The notes under the pieces: generated by a model
The model's input: the letters and a program-made list of their open reading frames with translations, nothing else
The model's database searches: none
What the model was told of the DNA's origin: nothing
Assembly: GCA_022559845.1 (NCBI GenBank)
Contig: JAHNEJ010001959.1
Span: 62,001 to 126,000 of the forward strand
Length of the DNA stretch: 64,000 bases
Direction: 5' to 3'
Origin: Amorphophallus konjac
Lineage: Eukaryota; Streptophyta; Magnoliopsida; Alismatales; Araceae
Shown here: positions 35,606 to 46,104 of the stretch, in pieces
How the letters are laid out: the number at the start of each line of letters is the position of its first letter
Numbering within the stretch: the stretch's first letter is position 1
Program-made: the position numbers and the translations under genes

Positions 35606-36330
35606 AATAATGAAGACAAGATTTAATTATGCAACCACAATGATATGAGTGCAAATAATATATGGGAACAAAGATAATACAAAGTACAACAAGGCAGGAC
35701 CGGGAAATAACAGTCAAAACCCGGAAGGCAAAGAAATCATCAATGCAAAATGTACATGTGAATCTGCCCCTGAACCTGCAAGCAGATTTTATGCACAAAA
35801 TGCAAAAATAGAGACAAGATTTGACTATGCAAACGTGACCCAAATAATGCAAATAAAATATGGATGTAAAGACAATACAAAGGACTATCCAATGGGCCCA
35901 AGAACAAGGCCGTGTGACCTCGGGAGGTCAATTAAGTCACTGAGCAAAGACGTACCAGTGAACCTGTCCCTATGCCTGTGTGCAAATTTCATGCACAAAA
36001 TGCTAAAATGATGATAATATTTAATTATGAAAATGTGACCCAAATAAGGCAAATAATATATGGATGTAAAGATAATACAAAGGGCTATAGAACGGGCCCA
36101 AGAACAAGGCAATCCGACCTTGGGAAGGCAATCAAATCATTAAGCAAAGACGTACATGTGAACCTGTCCCTGTGCTTGCCTACATACATTATGCAGAAAA
36201 CTCAAAAAGGATGACAATATTAGACTATGCAAATGTGACCCAAACAATACAAATAGTATATGGATGGAAAGACAATACAAAGGGCTATCCAATGGAATAA
36301 AAATAAGCACAATCGGACCCCAGGAATGAA
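35606..36330. repeat. ~200-bp tandem repeat in E5 leader (about 3.7 units)
   Basis: The marker GTGACC(C)AAA lies at 35835, 36035 and 36235, exactly 200 bp apart; a fourth, more diverged unit starts near 35610 (198 bp offset at GCAAATAA). Each unit also shares a TATGGATGTAAAGA-like word and a CAAAGACGTAC word. They lie between primer site and gag on the minus strand. Confidence 0.88.
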
Positions 36331-36379
36331 AGTTATGCATCAACGAACAGGGCCCTGTGAGCACGCGCGCAGAACTGCC

Positions 36380-36525
36380 AGAATCCACAAGTGGTCTACG
36401 AAATGACCATTTCTTGCCCCTTGCGGTCTACCAAACGACTGTTTGGCTACCAGAAAGGCCCTGGCAGTCCTGTGATTACCGCTTGGGGTGCCTAGCGGTC
36501 TTGGAGGCGATCGCAAGGCTCGGAT
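36380..36525. repeat. CGGTC-type dyad cluster in E5 leader
   Basis: TGGTCTACGAAATGACCA, GCGGTCTACCAAACGACTG, and AGCGGTCTTGGAGGCGATCG recall the units in the E5 LTR (17345-17537). A second copy of the array inside the transcribed leader. Confidence 0.6.
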
Positions 36526-36621
36526 AGACCCGAAAACGCCAATGAAGGGAAAGCTATCTAAACATGCACATGCACACTCCCAACTTACCAAAGAGCATGA
36601 ATAACGTGATGGGCACTAGTT

Positions 36622-36643
36622 GTCCCACCGTGATCGCCAAAAA
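36622..36643 (-). other. Primer-binding site of E5
   Basis: Minus strand TTGGCGATCACGGTGGGACA lies 11-12 bases after the 5' LTR end. The TGGCG-n-TGGGA layout fits Tat/Ogre elements, which prime with tRNAs other than initiator Met. The exact tRNA is not assigned. Confidence 0.6.
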
Positions 36644-36654
36644 AATAAGATTTT

Positions 36655-38437
36655 TGATAAACTATCTACCCCGCCCCGAAACTATGCATGTATCATATGA
36701 GCATGAACAAGCATGAAGGATGAATCAAAGGGGCGATGAATAAATAGGAAAATGTACTATGATCGCCACCAAGGGTTAACAACGCCAAAAGGATGAAGAC
36801 AGGAGAGGAACGACACCATGTACCTTGAAAAAGGATGAAGACTTGATCGCGCTTGATGAAGCGGTGCGGGAACTTTGTGGATTCAACCTCCTCTCCTTCC
36901 AGCCGGCTAGAGGAAGAGAGCCTCATGTTTTACTGATGCTCTCCTGCAAAACAAAGCCAAAACACAATAGAAAAATCTATTAGAATATGAAGTGTAGCAT
37001 CAATCTCGGAGTGATAAAATAGGGTTAGAAATTGAAGGAGAACGCACCGGGCAAATGTTTTTAACCCCTGTGGAAGGGTGCAAAAGATAGGTGAGTGTAT
37101 TATGATGAGAATAAGACAAGTAAAGAGGAAAATCACGCAGCACAACTGTGGGAAACGTGCATGCAATATGGAGAAAAGTGCAAGTTGTAGTAGAAAATAG
37201 AGATTTATGATGAAACTGAGAATTGGGAGGACTAGAATTAAGAGAAGAGATGATGAAAAGAAGCCCTTAAGCGTGGAAATCAAAGACAATACTTCCCTCT
37301 TCAGGCCAGAGTCGAAGCAGAAGGTAGACGATGCAGCATGGCTTCCCCCCGAACCGAGAAAGAGCCCCCCTTCGTGACCTGTGAACCTGTGTGCTTTAAA
37401 TAGGAGAAGGAAACTTTTGGAGATAGATCCGAGATAAACAACCAATTTCGTGGATATAGATGCATAAACCTTAAGATAATAGTGGTGAGAAGAGTCCCAA
37501 ATCAATGGAAATCAAGGTGGAGGCTTATCTCCCTCGAAAGTGGTGTCAACAAGGGTTCCAAAGAGTCCTACGGCGAAGAAATCGGAGTTCAAGAAGTTTA
37601 GGACTCTCTGTCTGGCAAACGGTCTATCATAGGGTCGTTTCTTGATGAAAACGGTCTAGGAAGGACCGCATGGCTATGGCAAACGGTTTAGGAGGTGACC
37701 GCAAGTCTTCAGGGGTGAAACGGGACGATTTTGGGCAAGTTTGGGGGCAAACGGTTTAGTGAAGACTATTTCTTGTGGCCTAGCATTCTTCCCAGGATCG
37801 CTAGGCTACTTGAGAAAAATTTCTTGGGCAAACTTTGCGTGACTTTAAAAATCAGATCATATCTTAAAAATAGTGCAGAATTAGTGAAAGTGGTAGAATA
37901 ATAAATTGTAGATAACAAAAAGAGGAACAACTTTTATGAAGAGAGCAAGATGAGAAAACGATTCGACGGGGGAGAGAGTACGGCGAGAATAGAGAGCAAA
38001 AATTTTCGAATGCAAGTGAATAGCGAAGCCTGCCAACAAAATGCAAATAACTTAAAATCAGTGCAGAACTGGCCAATGTCGTAGAAAAATAAATTGTAGA
38101 TTCTTAAAAGGCGAACAAATTTGGTGAAGGGCACTTAATGAATAGAGGACCAAAAGAGGATGAAAAAGGGTTGTTTTCAAAACTTCGCAGTGAAAGGGGC
38201 CGAATGCTTGATGGAAGTTGACCTAAATGGGCCGTAAGTCGACTTGGAAGGCCAGAAGTTGATAAGATAAACTCCATGGCTCTAAGAAATCATGATCTCC
38301 AAAGTCCAAAGACTAGGGAATAATTAAATGTGCTCAAAATCCATCCAAGGAAGACTCCAAAATAATGGTTAATTCGAGACATCAAAATGACGAATAAGAG
38401 AAATGACGCAACTTGAGGACTAAAATGGGTGTCAACA
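36655..38437 (-). repeat. 5' LTR of E5
   Basis: Minus strand starts TGTTGACACCCATTTTAG. TATA-like box at ~37394-37403. The dyad array at 37620-37805 is eroded; the 27-bp palindrome seen in the 3' LTR has lost symmetry here (about 37778). Confidence 0.9.
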
Positions 38438-39837
38438 TATGCGCTGGATCACTTGAATGGGTGTGCCAGATCATGCACGCGAAGAACAGAGCTTCGTAAA
38501 CTCTCTTGTAAATCAAGCTATGAAGGGCCAACAAGGAAGATGAGCGTATGGACTGCAAGGTCTAGATTCTTGGCAAGTTTTACATCCTATAGGTGGATTG
38601 CAGAGAGGGATATAGGGGGGTTAAAGGTGTGCTGGATCACCTGATATAGGTGCAACAAATCACTTAGCAAACGCATGTTGGATCATTTGGGAAGAAAACA
38701 AAGCACCGTAGAAGTCGATGGGGAATGCCGCGTGAAGGGCCAAGGGAGAAGAGGATCACGCGGGCATGTTGGGCCGGATCCCTGATAGATTTTCCCTCTT
38801 CACTGATGGGCTACAGAGAGGGAGGAAAGGGTATCAAAGGTCTATGGGTTTATGCGGTGAAACCACACCGATTCATAGAAATATGAGTAGAAAACATGAG
38901 CTCTTCGACGATCACACCGCGAGGGGGGGAACCAACATGGGAGGTGACTACGTTGATCACCGAGCTAGACCACCGGCCACCTTTCCCCTCCCTCTGATCA
39001 GATGTAGAGAAGGCGATAGGGGCTTGATACCCCTCCGTGGATGGGGTTCATGACGGGGAGATCACGGCGACAAACACGATGCCCACTTCATGTCAAGAGG
39101 GGGTAGAAGGGGATTTCAAGCAACTTGCATCCTGGGGCCCTAGTCACCATTCTGAGCAAACTCCGGAAGCTATCACCTAGGAGGGTTCTATTGGGATCAC
39201 ATAGGCTTGTTACAAACCATCGATAGGGGAAGGGAAGAGACATTCATTGCACAAAAAAAAGAATAAACACAGAAGGGAAATAAACATGCGAAAAGCTAGC
39301 CCGGGAACAAGGCCAGATGGCCAACTATTTCATTGATAGAGGGAAAGAAAGATACAAGAGATGTATTCCTCAATCAGGCATAAAAAAAATACAACCAAAC
39401 CCACCTATAGTGGAATCACTCACAGCTTCTTCCTCTCATTCTCTCTTCTCCATCTTCTCTTTCACTCTGTCGATGGATCGATATGTGTGGATGACTCTCT
39501 CTCTTCTTCTTCTTTGTCTGCCTCTCTTCTACCACAGGGGAGAGGTCTTGGATAACCAGTGAGCTAGCCAGCCAACCTCTTCTTCTTCCTTGCAACCCCT
39601 TATATAGAGGTGTAAAGAGCATGAGCTGGACGGATAAGGATGGTCGAAGCGGTCGGACTGGAAGGGAAAGGCCGCCAGATCATGCTTCAAGGCACTACCG
39701 TGTGAGGGGTAGAAGGGCACCGGATGGGGTATGAAGAGGGCACTGGATGAGGCTGAAGGGGTTGCCAGTTCAACAGCCTCCCCCCTTCTTTTCCCTCCTT
39801 CTCTTTTTCTCCTTCTTTTCTTTTTGCCATCGATACA
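38438..39837 (-). repeat. LTR-like region A, segment 2, with promoter
   Basis: It continues A on the far side of E5. A minus-strand TATA box (CTATATAAGGGG, ~39597-39608) matches the promoter of region B (CTATATAAGGGGG, ~42497) in sequence and in the GA-rich leader that follows. Left of it lie words of the GGATCACTTG / CAGATCATGC kind that recur across A and B. It ends in a pyrimidine tract and GCCATCGATACA, where solo LTR C is inserted. Confidence 0.5.
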
Positions 39838-41221
39838 TGATAGCCACTAACACTCGTCGTTAAAATGCCGTGCACACAATTTCAAAATAAGTTACCGCAC
39901 TCACTCACTAAAAATATTTGAAATCCAAGTAATATGATGAGCACGAGTCGATCCCACGAGGAGGAAGAAACTTTTGTTAAGTTGGAAAACTTATTGTATT
40001 TTTTAGCAAATCGTGGAGTGAGTAGGATAAAGTAAAAACTTTAAATTATTTGAAATAAAATCTAACTAAAGAACGTTGGAGGGTTGAAGAAGAGAAAATA
40101 GAGAGGGAGATGAAGAGAAAGAAATAAAATTGCACAAAATGAAACTTGTATTGCTATGAATTGAAAAGTATAATGTCTATGAAAATGGAGATTATAACCA
40201 ATGTAAACTAAGAGAAAAGTGAAGAAACTAGAGCCATGAAAGGATGATGAACACCATTGTCTCCTCCTCACCGAGTCTTGGAGAGGATCGCTCCACCTTG
40301 AAGGAGACTGTCGTGGAAAGAGATGGATGAAGAAGCCGTCATCATCTACGTCACGAGCCTTGGAACGTCGTCCGCCTTGATGTGCACGCCACCGTAAAAG
40401 GAGAGTTGTGGAGGACAAACCTTGGAGGGAAATATAGAGAGGAATGCGGAAGGGTTTGTGTGGAGATGAAGAAGGAAGAAGATGAGAGTAAAACAGAAAT
40501 ATTAAAAATAGAGGAAGAATAAAATTAAAATAACTTTGACATCAAGAAGAATTAGAGGATGACTAAGAAGAAGTTGAAGAGGAGGAAGAGATTAAGAACC
40601 TTGAAAACTGGGTTTGACATTAAGAACTCTCAGATTATATGTGATTAGGGTTAGATGAGAAGAGGAGTTAGGGTTTGTGTGGAGGTGGGGCGCCCATGGG
40701 GGCAAGGGAGAGACGGGCGCCCCTGGGTTTCTATATAGGGAGAGATCCTCCCTAATTCTTCTCCAACAATTTCTCTCCAAACAATTCCATAAATATTCTT
40801 TCTTATTTCTTCTTTCACACAAATATGGCATGGCGGCTGCCTTGACTTGGTCAACAAGAGGAGGGAAAGGAGAGGGGTGCCCTAGGGCTTCCCTGCCCTG
40901 GTCCTGTGGTGCTTATGCCCCTGGGCCTTCCAACAAATGCCGAGAGTATCCTACACACACAATATTTGAATTAAGCCCATAGAAAATTGTTATCTTGTGC
41001 ATAAAAATCATGAGTGGTTACAATTATGCAATGGAAAATTAATTCTCATGTACCTCAACCCCTTTTTATTCATTAATTACTCACAAATTGAGTAAATTTG
41101 CATGAAAAGCTTGATTCACGTGAGGTTGAAGTTAACTATCAAATATGCATAATTGCTAAATGATATGCACTTAAAGTGATGTGTGTGATGTAAATTATCA
41201 AAGAATTATGAGCACTCATCA
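39838..41221. mobile_element. Solo LTR C (1384 bp) with perfect TSD
   Basis: It begins TGATAGCCAC and ends AGCACTCATCA; flanking 5-mers are ATACA (39833-39837) and ATACA (41222-41226). No internal region or partner LTR is present, so it is the product of LTR-LTR recombination. Orientation is uncertain; the minus-strand start TGATGAGTGCTCATAATTC is of a form seen in plant Ty3 LTRs. Small open frames inside are not coding. Confidence 0.88.
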
Positions 41222-41226
41222 ATACA

Positions 41227-41294
41227 CAATGCCCCCATTCTTCTTTTTCTTTTTCTTTCTTTTTTTGTTCTTTTTCTCTTTTGCTATCGATACA
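41227..41294 (-). repeat. LTR-like region A, segment 3 (outer end)
   Basis: A pyrimidine tract plus GCTATCGATACA repeats the sequence at 39775-39837 (GCCATCGATACA). On the minus strand this gives TGTATCGATAGC as the probable outer end of A, two bases from the start of B. Confidence 0.4.
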
Positions 41295-41296
41295 CC

Positions 41297-43069
41297 TGTT
41301 GACACCTAAAAATTTTCCATCTACAACAGCAAGCCCCACGTCGGGCAAAGAAGAAAAGAATGAAGATGAAGAAGTCAAAAAAAATAAAAAAGAAGGAAAA
41401 AATCAGAGGTGCCATGTTTCCACCTTCATCCGGCATGTCGTAACGGCACCCTTGTGAAAGCTCCAACCAACAGCCCCAGCACCGGCAGAGAAGAAGAAAA
41501 AGAACAAGAATGAAAGAAAAGGAAGAGAGAGGTGGGAGTCCCATCCTGTACCCCTACTCGAGTCTTTGTTGACACATAAAACTTGAACACCACAATATAC
41601 CACGATATGACATAAATTGATGGAAGTCAAGGTGTTCCTAAGGCACACTGCTGCAGGCTTGACTGTAAGAACCCGACAGTGAAGAAATATAAGAAGAGGC
41701 CGGAACGGCCAAATTTCAATACCAGATTTGATAGTGCCTTATCAAAAATGTGACACCGCGCCGTCATAAATTTGCACCCCGATGGACGAATTGAATTCAA
41801 AATTAAAGAGGCCAAGGTGCCCCTGAAGATGCACCACCGTGAGTTGGACTGTGGAAGCTTGGGCATCAAAAGAAGAAAAAAATAAGAAGGAAAAAAAGGG
41901 AAGAGGAAAAGAAAAGAAGAAGAAAAAAAGAAAAGAAGAAAAAAGAGGATATGAGAAGAATAAAAGAAGAAGAAATGATAAAAGACAAAAGAAAAAAAAA
42001 GAATGGGTGTTGTATCGTGAGAGAAGGGAAAAGGTGAAAAAATAAGAAGATAAAGAAGAATAAAAAGAAGAGGGAGGGGAGTAACGAATCGACAGCAAGA
42101 AAAGACAACCAAAAAAAAAGAAACACGGAGAAAAAGAAGAAGAAGGAGAAGGATGGAGGGGGGGGATACGACAGCATGCACACCCCTCAAACCAGTAGCC
42201 CCCCTTTCTGCCTCATACGGCAGCCCTCTTTGGGCCTTATATGGCAGCCTCCCTCACCCATCCAGCAGCCTCCACCCCTCACCCGGCAGCCCCCCCATGT
42301 GCCCTTAACACCCGTTCGGTAGCCCTGTAGCAGTAGGTGATTCGGCAGCCCTTAGCAGGCGATATGGCAGCCTTGCTACCCATCTGGTAGTCTCCTTAGT
42401 AGGCGACCTGGCAGCCCGTCCAGCAGCATGCGCCAACACAACCGGCAGCACAAAACGCCCATCCGATAGAACACGGGAGAGCCCCTTCTGCACCCCTATA
42501 TAAGGGGGCTTCAGGGGAGAAAAAGAGAAGAGAAGAGAGAACTTCCCCCAGAAGAAAAAGAAGAGCATCAACTCAGGCAGTCCACCCCGAAGTAGAGCCA
42601 AAGAGGAGGAAAAGAAGAGAGAGGCCCCGAGAGAAGTGCGGAGTGTGAATAGAGAGAGAGAGAGAGGAAGATAAAAGAGTGAGATGAGAAAAGGGGGGAG
42701 CGGCAGCCAACGCTCCCGTCTCTCCCTCCCTGTATTTTTTTTCATTTTTCTTATCTTTCTTTTGCTTTTTTAGTTCCTATATCTACTCTCCCTTTTGCAA
42801 TCAAGGAATAAGAATGTAAGTTCGTGTGAATTCTATTTTTTACACTGCATGGCTTTGTTCGCATTTGATCTTTATTCTCTTTTCTTTATTTCTTCGAAGT
42901 CTCCCATCTCCTTTACATCGTCGACGTGATACTTCGTGATCTATGCTTACGTCTCATTACAGTCTATTGGCTTCCCCTTTCTTGCAAAGGGAGGTTCATT
43001 TGCCCCAGCAGAGGTTGGATTCAACATGGGTTTCAGCGCCTCGCCTTCCACTTCTGCTATTCTTAAATT
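41297..43069 (+). repeat. LTR-like region B, segment 1 (U3 and promoter)
   Basis: It opens TGTTGACACCTAAAAATTTT, the form of a Tat-type LTR start; a second start-like TGTTGACACATAAAACTT occurs at ~41570. A GA-rich low-complexity tract (41865-42165), an imperfect array of GGCAGCC words (42190-42460) and the TATA box CTATATAAGG (~42497) follow, then a GA-rich leader. Frames read through the GA tract are spurious. Solo LTR D is inserted at 43069. Confidence 0.55.
42190..42460. promoter_or_regulatory. (C/T)GGCAGCC array upstream of region B TATA box
   Basis: About eleven copies of (C/A)GGCAGCC, GGTAGCC, AGCAGCC or GGTAGTC, spaced 20-33 bp, end ~35 bp before the TATA box. Regulatory role is inferred. 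Confidence 0.5.
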
Positions 43070-46000
43070 GTAACACCCTGGAATTTTTTGGGATTTTCTA
43101 GGATTTTTTTTCTAGAATTAAATAGGATAAATAAATAATTAAAAAGACTTAAAGGGCTATTTAATGAATTAGGGGTAAATCAAATTAATTGGAAGGCCCT
43201 ATATTAACTAAAGGGTTAAGCCCACTTAAACCAGGCCCATAGGCCCAATTCTAAGGCTTTAGGCCCAAGCCTAATCCTAGAAACGTAATTAGAATTATTT
43301 TCTAAATTTATTGGATAATTAAGGAGATAATTATAGGAGAAATTTGACTGAAATTTAAATTCTGATGGCCTAGCAAGATGCGGTAAGTCGCGAGACCGCG
43401 ACTTGATAAAGGCGGTCCCCAGGAGACCACGTTACAGTTCCGTAACTGGGTGTTAGAGAAGCGTGGAAAAATTAGAATTTTGTTATCCCAATCGCCATGG
43501 ATCGAAGTGATCTGGCATGGGAACTTGTCTTGGACTCTTAGGGGATCGGATTGGTACCCTATAGGACTCCTATTTCGATCTAATCCCTCAACCGTAGGCC
43601 AAACTCTATAAATAGAGCCCAGATCCGACCTGCGCGAACCTTAATTTTGGCTCCCGTGGTTCGACGGTAAGGTTTTGGTATTTCATGTTAGTTCTTTAAA
43701 TTTTTTTGATCCCCTTAGCATCTTCTAACCCTCTACAAACTTTCCTGCTAGGAGATCAAGAGGTAAAGGAGTTAGAAGGTCGGGAAGTTGCTGGTTTCAT
43801 GCAGGATGCGCAAGCACGGGAGCGTACTTCCAGTGAGAAATTCGAACTCTAGGAGCAACCCCAGAGGTAGGTTATCTCGTGATGGCTTAAACAACGTGCT
43901 AGGAGTAAAATCCCTCTTTTTTCTCTTGATTTCATGCACTGGAGATGGAGTATTTGATGTTTTCCCATGACTGCGTAATATGTTTCCTTATTTCATGCCG
44001 TCCCTACACCTCTAACAAAAAGATGATAACTTTGGCTTAAATTCATGCCTATTCTTTTTGTTTCATTGTTCTAAACCATACTAGCAAGAGTTATCTTATT
44101 GTTACCTATTGTTTCATGCATTTAATTGCCCTAGAATAGGCCCTGCACACGGGTATAAGCTTCTATCTGTTGTAGACAGAAGGCAGTCCTACAGAGACCG
44201 CTACTAGATAGTAGCCGTCCCCGACCGACCGCTACCTGGTTCTCACAACCAGATTAAACTATATAGATATATATCCCTAGTATATTTGATAGTAATCATG
44301 CCTTAGTTTTATTATTTCTGGCTCCTACTCATGATTAGAAGTTATTTCATGTTACTCATGATTTCTATTACATCATGTTTCATGTTGGCATGTTTAAAAG
44401 TTATTTTCATGAATACTACTTTCTTGCCCAAATCTTATAGTTTTGTACTTAAGAATTTTAATGCAATGTTCCTACACTTGTATTATGCTTTGGCATGCTC
44501 CCTTCTCATCTCTTTTCTGTTTTATTAAGTTCACATATAGCGCGTACTCCGGTATGTTGCTATTAGTTCACATGCACTTGATAGGAACACTTTCTTAGAT
44601 TTGAGTTCCTCTCCGTCGGATATTCCTTCTGCCAAACTAGGTGACCATGTTTCAAGGGCTCTGTAAGTCTCCGTGAGCCTGGGATTCCCACTAGGATGCC
44701 GAGTAAGTTGTACCCTAAAAGTCCAATGGTCTAGAAATCACTTCGTGAAACTTGCGTTTTTTGTGAACTGACCTGAATGCGGCCTTCAGGCGACCGCTAC
44801 TTCCTGATAGCGGTCCAGGTGCGACCGCATTTTGCCAGTTTGTTCATTTCGTCTACCTGTTCTTTCTTCTGCGTCGACTCATCTTGATAGTGGTTCCCAC
44901 ATGACCACTACTGCCTGATAGCTGTCCTGGCATGACCGCGTTATATCTAAATGTTGTCCAACCCGTGGTTTGACCAAGGGTTGACCATACTCTGTTCCTA
45001 GATAGTCTTATGGTTATCTAGAGCCTAACACTTTGTTCAATAAGTTATTAATGAATTATGAAACTATGGAAATGTACCGTTATGTTGTCGAAATTCCTCT
45101 GAGGCATAATGTCCAATTAATTCATCATTGATCTCATGATTCCATTTTGGTACGTTCTCACCTTGGTTGTTGTTATCATAAAACTATTGTTTAAATTTGA
45201 CATTATTGGCCTATATTTATATTTCTCGTGGAAGTAGCTTGATTTATAACTTGAAGATGCATGAGCGGGCATGGACAGTGTCCAAGGGCTTGATGCTAAC
45301 CCCCTCGGCGGATGGCCGGAAACATACTATAAATCATGGGGTATGATGAACATTGGCGTCGCATTGCGTCGGGAGTACTTTTTTTATAAACGGGTGAAAT
45401 CCATGACTATCCACGAATTCTCACGAAATATCATTATTACATTCTTGTTACATGACTTTCAAGAACATAGCCTTTCAAGATTATGAAAAGTACATTCTAG
45501 TTAATTCTTGTTAAATGAAAGGCCATGTTATAATCTTGCTTAATCATGTTCTCACATTATCTCTTATTTCTACACTCGTCTTGATATCTTATTATTACTT
45601 TGGTTTTATCACATGTTTTCTCGTATTTCCTTTATCTTACCTTCCAGGGCAAAAATACTAATCACTGAAATTATGCCTTCATGTTGATGTGAAGATACCT
45701 ACTGGGCAAGTGTGCTCATTCCCTACTTTTCAGTGGATTGGATTCGGATTACTCGAATGATGGATCCGAGGGCGAGAACGATTGACGGACAAAAGAAGCC
45801 ATAGCTAGTCTAGTCATGAGTCATATTGTAGTTAGGTTCCTTTAGTGTAATTAGGCGGTGAAGTCGATCATGTCATGTAATTTTCTTTTTATTGAATCTA
45901 GCGAGTCATTATGTTAAGGAGTCAAGAGTCATTGTAAACCTTGATTATTATTTAATAAAGTTAGAATTTTTAGTACATTACCTCATGTATTCCTCTTTTA

Positions 46001-46104
46001 TGTGGATGTGTGATAGCGCTCTGATTGTCATTCTCGCTTGAGACTTTATTTGCTGGCTGTTCACGTTCCCGACCTAATTCTGCTGCATTTCTCGGGACGT
46101 GACA
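43070..46104 (+). mobile_element. Solo LTR D, Tekay/Del-type (3035 bp)
   Basis: It begins TGTAACACCCTGG and ends GGGACGTGACA, the paired ends usual for Tekay/Del chromovirus LTRs. Flanks TAAAT (43065-43069) and TAAAC (46105-46109) are a one-mismatch duplication. TATA-like TATAAATA at 43607-43614. CGGTC...GACCG dyads occur upstream of it (43380-43432) and again in the transcribed part (44175-44235, 44775-44945). No partner LTR or interior. Confidence 0.82.
43380..43432. promoter_or_regulatory. CGGTC/GACCG dyads in LTR D U3
   Basis: GCGGTAAGTCGCGAGACCGC and GGCGGTCCCCAGGAGACCAC sit 175-230 bp upstream of the TATA box. Confidence 0.45.

Larger units (their letters stand above)
16389..38437 (-). 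mobile_element. Tat/Ogre-like LTR retrotransposon E5, pol-less, hosting E2
   Basis: Direct repeats of 1781 and 1783 bp (16389-18169, 36655-38437) start TGTTGACACC and end ...TTTATCA on the minus strand. Interior order on the minus strand: primer site near 36640, a 1.65 kb leader with ~200-bp tandem repeats, a gag ORF, a Pro-rich segment split by E2, two unrecognised ORFs, and a ~3 kb 3' region with minisatellites, ending in a purine tract. Without E2 (about 9.96 kb) it is ~12.1 kb. No protease, RT, RNase H or integrase is visible. Flanks GCATA and ATAGC (minus strand) do not form a clean duplication, so one end may be rearranged or chimeric. Confidence 0.85.

Noticed and set aside
18170..36654. 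E5 read as a full autonomous element with pol
   Set aside because: The only protease-RT-integrase in the interval is on the plus strand between the E2 LTRs and belongs to E2.
16384..38442. Target-site duplication for E5
   Set aside because: GCATA and ATAGC on the two sides do not match; shifting the ends does not help without losing the TG...CA ends.
41627..42190. 187-codon Phe/Ser/Leu-rich frame and its neighbours on the minus strand
   Set aside because: Translation of a GA-rich low-complexity tract within the U3 of region B; no domain, overlapping frames open for the same reason.
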